The notes under the pieces are model-generated. The model saw nothing but the letters and a program-made list of their open reading frames with translations. It was not told the origin of the DNA and searched no databases. The position numbers were made by a program, and so were the translations under genes. Shown here piece by piece: positions 1-5,034 of a stretch of DNA of 5,034 nucleotides (the stretch's first letter is position 1; every line of letters starts with the position of its first letter). The DNA lies in NCBI GenBank assembly GCA_026418875.1, contig JAOAAM010000495.1, positions 1-5,034 of the forward strand. Direction: 5' to 3'. This DNA comes from Gemmataceae bacterium. Its GTDB lineage: Bacteria; Planctomycetota; Planctomycetia; Gemmatales; Gemmataceae.

Positions 1-924
1 CGTGTAGTCGATCCGAAAAAGCTGGCCGCGATCCGGCTGCGCCATCCAGCCCGGTTCGGTGATTCCGCCGACAAACAATCGACCTCGGGCATCGAAGGCC
101 AAGCTGACCGGCCCCAACAATCCCTTCCCCCAGAACGGGAAGCACGCTCCTTGATACTCGCCGTTCACCTTCTCGACATCCGCCCGAATGATCGCCCCAC
201 CGAACATCAATTCCGCGAGAAAGAACTGCCCCGCGAACGGGCCGAACTTTCCTCGGGTGGAGTCGAACGCCACGCCATTGATCGAATGAGCCCAAGCGTA
301 CGGGACGTAAACGGCTGCCCTTCCGGCGGGTTTTTGCGTGTGTTCGGGTTGCTTCGGATTGGGGAAACCGTAGTAGCGGCCATGGACCACGTGGCACAAC
401 TTGTTCGCCGGGACCCACTCGCCTTGATTGTCCGTGCAAAAGATCTCGCCCTCGGGACCGGCACACCAACCGAGCGGATTGCGGAAACCGAAGGCAAACG
501 CTTCCGGCTCCTGCCCTGCTCTCTGCCGCAATGCCCCGCCGCTTCCCGGGAGCGTCTGATGGGCGTAGGGGGCAAGGCTGTACACCCAGGCACCGGATCG
601 ATCCCGTGTCAGGCCATAGGCGTAGTCGTAGCTGTCGGCCACTCCGTGCGGGATCAACACGATTCGTTCCAGGGTTTGTCGCTCCCAGTCCCAGCGGCTC
701 AAGTTCCGCCGATGCAGAATGAACAGTCCGCCGTCGTCGCATGCCATCGAAAAAGCATCGGCAAAAAGAGTCGGCCCGACACGCTCGAATACCTCGCGCT
801 CGGTTCGGTTTTCCGGATCGTGAACGCGAAAGACCTCGCCGGTCTTCCATGAAGCGACAAACACTCGGTCCTGCCGCGGGTGAGTGGCAATCGCCACCGG
901 CATTACGCGATCCTCCCCGGAGAC
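1..924 (-). other. Glucose/sorbosone dehydrogenase-like beta-propeller (residues about 930-1237, incomplete)
   Basis: Repeated blade-type strands are visible: MPVAIATHPRQDRVFVASWK, then GEVFRVHDPE; DGGLFILHRRNLSRWDWE; YDYAYGLTRDRSGAWVYSLA; GPVSLAFDARGRLFVGGITE. The best signature is FAFGFRNPLGWCAGPEGEIF followed by CTDNQGEWVPANKL (residues 1072-1105). It matches the 'GfRNP.G....p.G.lf.tDNqG.w.p..kl' block of planctomycete dehydrogenase-like proteins and, more distantly, soluble PQQ glucose dehydrogenases. YAWAHSINGVAFDS and GKFGPFAGQFFLAEL follow, as expected in this group. Catalysis and PQQ binding are not demonstrated; many relatives are annotated only by similarity. Confidence 0.78.
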
Positions 925-3711
925 GAGCTTCGGGCGTGGGAACGGCGTCGCACGATAACCAGGCCGAATCAGCGATCCCTCGGCACGATCCACCGGGGCC
1001 AGCGATTTCTCCTGCCAGACTGGCGGCGATTGCGCAGGCGGCAGGACGAAGCGTTGTCGCGATTCGAGTCGCCCCTGCGCATCCGGGGATTGTCGGTGGC
1101 CGTGCGCTTCCACCAGGACGCCGACGGGGACGTGCTCGAAGCTAAGCACATGCTCCAAGGTGCGGTCCTGCAATCGAAACGTCTCACGGATCACGACCGA
1201 AGGAGCGTTGTCCCAAGAGCACCGCCACTCCAGCCTGACACCATCCGCCAGGATGTCGAACTTCTGGTAAGACCGGCGTGGTGCTTCGACGTCCCGCCCA
1301 CCCATTGAGAACTGGGGAGACGGCGGCAAATTCAGACGATCCACGACGCGGCCGACCACATGAAACCGCCGCAGACGCCCCTGAACGGAGCGGGAGATCG
1401 CCGCACCGAGACGAATTTCCCGAGGGGCCATCGAGTCGAGGTCGTAGACGAGGAGATCGGCGGAGGACCACAGCACGCTGATACTCTCGACGATCGAACC
1501 GCCCTCCAGGTGCAGCGGTATGACCGCCGCGAGAGGCGGGGTTCCGGGTGCCGGTGCCTCGATCGGGACGCTGGGGGATGGTCGAGGCGGTGGCACGTTT
1601 TTTCCTGCGGTGAAGTAAGCCCAAAGCGCGTCTTTTTGCCGTCCTGCTTGTCCATCGAGGATCTGCCCAAGGGGAGCCGGCTCCCCGCGTCGGAAGGCAG
1701 CGGGCATCGGCGTACCTGGGTGCGATCGCTGTGGGTCGTCGAGGAAGCGATCAAACCACTGACGCCGAAGCCGATCGGTGGTTCGGGTCAAATCCGGCCC
1801 CGCCGCGCCCGGGTCGGCGGCGACGAGGTACTTCCCGTTCCAAGCATGGCAGGAAATACACGAATACCCCTGCGACCCAGCCAGGATCGGACCAGCCACA
1901 CTCCCCAGCGTTGGATCCGGGATCGCAGGGTCAGGCCCCTCGGGGGCGTCAGCCGGCTCGCCATCGGATTCGGCCAGTGCCCGGACGAAATCTCCCGCCT
2001 CCGCACCAAAGGCCGGCATGCGATACGTGTATCGCTCCGATCGGACGCCCTGCACGCCGTCTCGAATCGCCTGTCCCAAGTAAACCCGACGGTATTTTTG
2101 AAGCGGTTGATTTAACCGGGGCGTCCGCTGGTACGGCACCTCCTGAAGAAACGCCCCACCGAGCCTCGCGCCCCAGCGCTCGATCGGCGGCGGTCGCTGG
2201 CTGTCGCGCTGATGACACCGGACACATCCCGCCTTCTCCAATCGTCGTTCCCGCTCGAAATACGGCGACGGATGCACTTCTCGCTCGGCACACTGCAAAT
2301 ACCGGGCGACGTCCGCCTGTTCGTTTCCCCAGTGAAACCTTGGGCCGCCCTCCCCCGTCAGGCAGCCACCTTCACGACGACGCACAGGAACCTCGACGAT
2401 AGCCGGCACCGGCAACCCCGGATGACAGGCCGCGCAACGCTTCTCGTCGATCAACCGCCGTGCCGCCTCCGTGCGATCGCTCACTCCGAGCCGCCGCATC
2501 ACCTCGTGGATCGACGCATCGCCGGGCGGTTGCTCCTTCCCCTCTCCATGGGCCGACCAGTACAGCAGGTATGATGCGAGGTCTTCAGCTTGCCGTTGTG
2601 TCAGCGGGAAACGCGGCATCCGCCCATCGGCATACCGATCTCGCGGTTGCAAGAGGAATGTGACCAGATCGTCGAACCGAAATCGTTCCGACAATCCCGT
2701 CAACGATCGACGTGGTGGAAGGTCCGACTCGTCGGCGTCGTGCGCTCTGGTCTCGTCGGGCGGGGAGTGGCACGCGAAACATCCCAGGCCGACGAAAGCG
2801 ATTCGCCCAGGCCGTGGATCACGCCGCGTCTCGTCCCCCTTGGCGCGTTTGCCGAGGAACTCGGCGATCAGCCATCGCTCGGCCCGCCCCGTCTCATCAT
2901 TGCGGAACAGTCGGGGCATGCGCGACTGCGGGTGGTGCTGCCGCGGATCCGCCAGCCACGAGGCGATCCACTCGCGCGACATTCGTTGCTCGCATCCCGC
3001 CAGGGATGGGCCGGCCGCGCTCGCCGTTGCGCTCGGAAATGCCCTCGCGTGACACCCCTTGCAACCAAGCGACTCCGCCACGGCCCGGCCACGCTCGGCC
3101 TGCTCGTCGTCACGTAATTCCGGGGATCGCTCGGACTCCCGATGGAAGACCCGCCAAGCCGGGATCGGCTCCCGGGCGAAACTGTCGCCCTCCCAGGTCA
3201 ATTGCAGTCGTGCTGGGAAGCTTCCGTTCGAGCGGTAACGGATACGGATTCGGTGAAACCCCGGTTCGCGTCTCCAACTCGCTTCACCGGATCGGTGCGT
3301 GTTGGGATCGTTGCCCTCGGCTTGAAATACCCGTTCGTCGCCGATCTCCACAGTCACGCGACCGGCCACGAACGCCCCGAAACGTATCGCCTCGTCTTCG
3401 CGGACATGGACATACCCGGACCATTCGACTTCAAATGCTCCGACCGGCAGGCGAGGATGCCGCGACGAATCAACGAGAAAAAGCGCCGGTTTCGACTCAA
3501 CAGCATGCCAAGCCACGCCGCCCGCACGATAGGTGGCGAGCAGACCGGGTTTGAGCGCGTCCGATTCGAAGGGCGGTTCATCGGCTCCGCGTGCCATGGC
3601 AAATCTGGGTAGGCCAACGAACGACCAGCCGACGATCAGGATCCACCCGAGAGCGAATCGGCCGTCGCCCGACCGCCTCGGGGCTGCCATCTCCTGAATC
3701 ATCCGGCACAT
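1..3711 (-). CDS. Exported PA14 / pentaheme cytochrome c / glucose-sorbosone dehydrogenase-like propeller protein (3' end outside window)
   Basis: This frame is open from ATG at 3711 to the left edge: at least 1237 residues without a stop. Order: signal peptide (about 1-40), PA14-like domain (about 55-185), five CXXCH heme c sites at residues 217, 311, 426, 496 and 618, a Pro-rich linker (about 705-730), a beta-rich region (about 738-900), and a beta-propeller from about 930 to the edge. The style matches planctomycete/verrucomicrobial 'PVC-type heme-binding CXXCH' and 'membrane-bound dehydrogenase domain' proteins. Inference: it acts outside the cytoplasmic membrane, with the propeller binding or oxidising a carbohydrate-like substrate and the hemes passing electrons on; no substrate can be read from sequence. 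ATG 3711 is chosen because GGAGGAGG ends 5 bases before it; ATGs at 3702 and 3690 are alternatives that keep the signal peptide. It begins 42 bases after glgB on the same strand. The visible part ends at GQLFRIDYT, where relatives usually leave the propeller and continue, so perhaps 100-150 residues are missing. The frame is intact and I recognise no established gene symbol. Confidence 0.93.
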   Translation of the reverse strand, partial: MCRMIQEMAAPRRSGDGRFALGWILIVGWSFVGLPRFAMARGADEPPFESDALKPGLLATYRAGGVAWHAVESKPALFLVDSSRHPRLPVGAFEVEWSGYVHVREDEAIRFGAFVAGRVTVEIGDERVFQAEGNDPNTHRSGEASWRREPGFHRIRIRYRSNGSFPARLQLTWEGDSFAREPIPAWRVFHRESERSPELRDDEQAERGRAVAESLGCKGCHARAFPSATASAAGPSLAGCEQRMSREWIASWLADPRQHHPQSRMPRLFRNDETGRAERWLIAEFLGKRAKGDETRRDPRPGRIAFVGLGCFACHSPPDETRAHDADESDLPPRRSLTGLSERFRFDDLVTFLLQPRDRYADGRMPRFPLTQRQAEDLASYLLYWSAHGEGKEQPPGDASIHEVMRRLGVSDRTEAARRLIDEKRCAACHPGLPVPAIVEVPVRRREGGCLTGEGGPRFHWGNEQADVARYLQCAEREVHPSPYFERERRLEKAGCVRCHQRDSQRPPPIERWGARLGGAFLQEVPYQRTPRLNQPLQKYRRVYLGQAIRDGVQGVRSERYTYRMPAFGAEAGDFVRALAESDGEPADAPEGPDPAIPDPTLGSVAGPILAGSQGYSCISCHAWNGKYLVAADPGAAGPDLTRTTDRLRRQWFDRFLDDPQRSHPGTPMPAAFRRGEPAPLGQILDGQAGRQKDALWAYFTAGKNVPPPRPSPSVPIEAPAPGTPPLAAVIPLHLEGGSIVESISVLWSSADLLVYDLDSMAPREIRLGAAISRSVQGRLRRFHVVGRVVDRLNLPPSPQFSMGGRDVEAPRRSYQKFDILADGVRLEWRCSWDNAPSVVIRETFRLQDRTLEHVLSFEHVPVGVLVEAHGHRQSPDAQGRLESRQRFVLPPAQSPPVWQEKSLAPVDRAEGSLIRPGYRATPFPRPKLVSGEDRVMPVAIATHPRQDRVFVASWKTGEVFRVHDPENRTEREVFERVGPTLFADAFSMACDDGGLFILHRRNLSRWDWERQTLERIVLIPHGVADSYDYAYGLTRDRSGAWVYSLAPYAHQTLPGSGGALRQRAGQEPEAFAFGFRNPLGWCAGPEGEIFCTDNQGEWVPANKLCHVVHGRYYGFPNPKQPEHTQKPAGRAAVYVPYAWAHSINGVAFDSTRGKFGPFAGQFFLAELMFGGAIIRADVEKVNGEYQGACFPFWGKGLLGPVSLAFDARGRLFVGGITEPGWMAQPDRGQLFRIDYT
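1012..1599 (-). other. Pro-rich linker and unassigned beta-rich region (residues about 706-901)
   Basis: After the last heme module comes a flexible linker, VPPPRPSPSVPIEAPAPGTPP (roughly residues 706-726). It leads into a region of alternating hydrophobic residues: SISVLWSSADLLVYDLDSMA, RRFHVVGRVVDRLNLPPSPQ, KFDILADGVRLEWRCSW, TLEHVLSFEHVPVGVLVEAHG. Similar 'middle' beta domains sit between cytochrome and propeller domains in planctomycete proteins, and a DUF6797-like assignment is possible, but I cannot confirm a family by eye. No CXXCH motif or transmembrane segment is visible here. Confidence 0.5.
1642..3114 (-). other. Array of five c-type heme sites (residues about 200-690)
   Basis: Five CXXCH motifs share one frame: CKGCH (3063-3049, residues 217-221), CFACH (2781-2767, 311-315), CAACH (2436-2422, 426-430), CVRCH (2226-2212, 496-500) and CISCH (1860-1846, 618-622). 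Four are followed by a Met-Pro of the kind that gives the sixth iron ligand in class I cytochromes: SRMPRL (Met265), GRMPRF (Met365), YRMPAFG (Met565) and TPMPAAF (Met669). The third site has no Met before the next motif. The first two modules look like tandem copies (GC.xCH, then 'R...P..rMPR', then helices such as AEDLASYLLYW), and the fifth is similar. Spacing between motifs is 94, 115, 70 and 122 residues. Likely role: intramolecular electron transfer. Four Met-ligated modules plus one atypical site is an inference from sequence alone. Confidence 0.92.
3157..3549 (-). other. PA14-like beta domain (residues about 55-185 of the pentaheme protein)
   Basis: The segment opens with LKPGLLATYR, the usual 'GL.a.Y' start of a PA14 domain. 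It continues with FEVEWSGYVHVREDEAIRFG (residues 93-112), then FVAGRVTVEIGDERVFQ and HRIRIRYRSNGSFPARLQLTW. These correspond to the family pattern of a Trp-Gly-Tyr strand, a 'G.Y.f' strand, a 'v.ViDg..v' strand and a closing 'i.i.Y....g.a.l.L.W'. PA14 domains are beta-barrels that often bind carbohydrate. The Asp-Asp pair used for calcium-dependent sugar binding in some members is not seen here: the matching place reads FVAGRVTVEIGDE. A structural role, or binding by another mode, is therefore possible. Confidence 0.8.
3592..3711 (-). other. Signal peptide of the pentaheme protein (residues 1-40)
   Basis: The N-terminus has a basic stretch (APRRSGDGR, residues 10-18), a hydrophobic core ALGWILIVGWSFVGL (residues 20-34) and a small-residue end, PRFAMA. 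An AxA cleavage site after Ala40 (A38-M39-A40) is plausible and leaves RGADEPP as the mature start. Heme c is attached outside the cytoplasmic membrane, so export fits the CXXCH motifs. It could instead stay uncleaved as a membrane anchor. Twin arginines are present but without the usual Tat residues after them, so Sec export is more likely. Confidence 0.85.
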
Positions 3712-3753
3712 TGCCCCCTCCTCCGTCGGCGATGGTTCACGCGGACAGCCTGC
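3712..3753 (-). promoter_or_regulatory. 42-base intergenic gap between glgB and the pentaheme gene
   Basis: The gap is GC-rich. I see no hairpin followed by a T-run, so there is no sign of an intrinsic terminator, and there is little room for a separate promoter. This favours read-through from glgB into the cytochrome gene, though a promoter inside the end of glgB cannot be excluded. Confidence 0.6.
3717..3724 (-). promoter_or_regulatory. Strong Shine-Dalgarno sequence for the pentaheme gene
   Basis: On the minus strand the start reads GGAGGAGGGGGCA-ATG. The AGGAGG core ends 5 bases before ATG at 3711, near-ideal spacing. The alternative ATG at 3690 has AGGAG touching the start codon with no spacer, and ATG 3702 lies 14 bases from the strong site, so 3711 is the preferred start. 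Confidence 0.75.
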
Positions 3754-5034
3754 CTATTCCGGTCGAAACATGACCATCCCTAGGGGAGGAATCGTGATCG
3801 ACAAAGTGTAATCTCTTCCATGGGACGACATCTCCAGCGCCTCGACACCGCCGAGGTTCCCTTGCCCGCTACCCCCGTAGATCGGGGCGTCGCTGTTCAG
3901 GATTTCGACCCAACGACCGCCGCGTGGGACTCCCACATGGTAGTCATGCCGGGGCACAGGTGTGAAGTTGCAAACAACTAACACCATATCCCCGGAGCGA
4001 CTTTTGCGCAGGAAACTCACACAGCTATTCTCGGAATCATTCGCGTCGATCCATTCGAAGCCCTCAGGCTCGCAATCCAGCTCATGAAGTGCCGGCTCTC
4101 GACGATACGCTGTATTCAAGTCTTTGACCCAGCGTTGCACCCCACGATGACTCGAGTACTCCAGCAAATGCCAATCAATACTCTTGTCATGATTCCATTC
4201 ATCCCATTGCCCGATGTCGCTACCCATGAAGAGGAGCTTCTTCCCAGGCTGGGCATGTTGATAACCAAGAAGCAAGCGAAGATTCGCAAATTTCTGCCAA
4301 AGGTCGCCCGGCATTTTTGACAACAACGATCCTTTGCCGTGAACGACCTCATCATGACTCAGCGGCAACATGTAGTTTTCGGTGAAGGCATATAACATCC
4401 TGAAGCTAAGAAGATTGTGATGGTATTTTCGATAGATTGGGTCCAAGGCAAGATATTTCAGCGTGTCATGCATCCAGCCCATGTCCCATTTCAGACCGAA
4501 GCCAAGGCCGCCGAGATAAGTCGGTCGGCTGACCATCGGCCAAGCGGTGCTTTCCTCCGCGATGGTGATGACATCGGGGAAGGCCCCGTAAACTTCCTCG
4601 TTCAATCGCTTGAGGAAGGCAATGGCTTCTAAGTTCTCCCGACCGCCAAAGCGATTGGGCAGCCACTCTCCCGGCTTGCGAGAATAGTCCAGGTAAAGCA
4701 TGGAGGCCACGGCATCGACGCGCAGGCCGTCGATGTGATATTTGTCGAGCCAGAATATCGCCGAACTAATCAGAAAGTTGGCGACTTCATGTCGGCCGTA
4801 GTTATAGACAAATGTTCCCCAATCCATGTGCAACCCTTGGCGCGGGTCGGCATGTTCATATAGATGCGTGCCGTCAAAATACCCCAACCCATGCCCGTCC
4901 CGGGGGAAGTGTGCGGGAACCCAATCGAGGATGACGCCGATTCCCCGACGATGCAAGGTATCGACGAGTTCCATGAACTCTTGCGGGGTGCCGAAGCCGC
5001 TCGTCGGACCGAAGTAGCCGGTGGTCTGATACCC
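3754..5034 (-). CDS. glgB: 1,4-alpha-glucan branching enzyme GlgB, C-terminal 426 residues (5' end outside window)
   Basis: GlgB is a cytoplasmic glycosyltransferase (GH13 family) that cuts alpha-1,4 glucan chains and re-attaches the piece through an alpha-1,6 bond, making glycogen branch points. The frame is open from the right edge to TAG at 3756-3754, giving 426 residues that match E. coli GlgB from about residue 299 to near its end, as I remember that sequence. All three catalytic acids are visible: the nucleophile Asp in [10 protein letters not shown] (codon 4716-4714), the acid/base Glu in IAEEST (first Glu, codon 4557-4555) and the transition-state Asp in [10 protein letters not shown] (codon 4353-4351). 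Their spacing (53 and 121 residues) equals E. coli D405/E458/D526. Other family blocks include [65 protein letters not shown] and SHGRDYTLS. The last roughly 105 residues form the usual C-terminal beta domain. About 300 N-terminal residues (CBM48-type domains and start of the barrel) are missing. The in-frame Met at 4974 is internal, because homology continues upstream of it. GC content is lower than in the downstream gene. Confidence 0.97.
   Translation of the reverse strand, partial: GYQTTGYFGPTSGFGTPQEFMELVDTLHRRGIGVILDWVPAHFPRDGHGLGYFDGTHLYEHADPRQGLHMDWGTFVYNYGRHEVANFLISSAIFWLDKYHIDGLRVDAVASMLYLDYSRKPGEWLPNRFGGRENLEAIAFLKRLNEEVYGAFPDVITIAEESTAWPMVSRPTYLGGLGFGLKWDMGWMHDTLKYLALDPIYRKYHHNLLSFRMLYAFTENYMLPLSHDEVVHGKGSLLSKMPGDLWQKFANLRLLLGYQHAQPGKKLLFMGSDIGQWDEWNHDKSIDWHLLEYSSHRGVQRWVKDLNTAYRREPALHELDCEPEGFEWIDANDSENSCVSFLRKSRSGDMVLVVCNFTPVPRHDYHVGVPRGGRWVEILNSDAPIYGGSGQGNLGGVEALEMSSHGRDYTLSITIPPLGMVMFRPE

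Noticed and set aside
151..852. Plus-strand open frame of 233 codons
   Set aside because: It lies antisense to the propeller region of the minus-strand gene. The translation has no recognisable motif and is Arg/Pro-rich as expected for a GC-rich shadow frame, while the opposite frame gives clear family signatures.
1360..2115. Plus-strand open frame of 251 codons
   Set aside because: Antisense to the CISCH heme module and linker; composition is that of a shadow frame and no domain is recognisable.
1949..2293. Minus-strand open frame in a different phase, 114 codons
   Set aside because: It overlaps the CVRCH module of the real frame on the same strand; the real frame has heme motifs and uninterrupted continuity, this one has neither.
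1722..2480. Two GCGATCGC octamers (1722-1729 and 2473-2480), like the HIP1 repeat of cyanobacteria
   Set aside because: Only two copies within GC-rich coding sequence; expected by chance and codon use, and not evidence of a repeat system.
2712..3554. Plus-strand open frame of 280 codons, the longest in that direction
   Set aside because: Antisense to two heme motifs and the PA14 domain; very rich in Arg, Pro and Ser with no recognisable domain or convincing ribosome binding site.
3592..3711. Twin-arginine (Tat) signal
   Set aside because: An RR pair is present (PRRSGDG), but the following residues do not match the xFLK pattern, and CXXCH cytochromes normally use Sec export.
1..3753. Possible frameshift or split gene because of the large size
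   Set aside because: Codon-by-codon reading of the whole minus frame shows no stop between the glgB stop and position 1, and domain signatures follow in phase throughout.
3754..4974. glgB starting at the Met at 4974
   Set aside because: Clear GlgB homology ([20 protein letters not shown]) continues upstream of this Met to the window edge, so the true start is outside the window.

Overview
The window is almost entirely coding, and both genes lie on the minus strand. The rightmost 1.28 kb (5034 down to 3754) is the 3' part of a glycogen branching enzyme gene (glgB). After a 42-base gap comes one very long reading frame that starts at 3711 and stays open to the left edge of the window (position 1). 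It encodes at least 1237 residues and its stop codon lies outside the window. I translated it by hand from the reverse complement and found no stop or frameshift anywhere in it.

The long gene encodes an exported, modular, five-heme c-type cytochrome. In order it has a signal peptide, a PA14-like beta domain, five CXXCH heme-binding motifs in one frame (CKGCH, CFACH, CAACH, CVRCH, CISCH), a Pro-rich linker, a beta-rich middle region, and a C-terminal beta-propeller resembling the glucose/sorbosone dehydrogenase family and the 'membrane-bound dehydrogenase' domains of planctomycetes and verrucomicrobia. PA14, cytochrome c modules and this propeller in a single chain are characteristic of the Planctomycetes/Verrucomicrobia (PVC) group. 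With the high GC content of this gene, that suggests a planctomycete, possibly from the Gemmatales or Isosphaerales. This lineage call is inference from protein style, not a marker gene.

Layout: 5034-3754, glgB (minus, 5' end missing); 3753-3712, short intergenic gap with a strong Shine-Dalgarno sequence and no visible terminator; 3711-1, multiheme cytochrome/dehydrogenase-like gene (minus, 3' end missing). The spacing and shared direction allow co-transcription. However, one protein is a cytoplasmic glycogen enzyme and the other an exported redox protein, so a shared pathway (carbohydrate storage alongside periplasmic carbohydrate oxidation) is only a hypothesis. The two genes also differ clearly in base composition: sampled 60-base lines of glgB are about 38-57% GC, and those of the cytochrome gene about 60-73%.

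I saw no tRNA, rRNA, CRISPR array, insertion sequence or other mobile element. The many open frames on the plus strand are antisense shadows of the GC-rich cytochrome gene.
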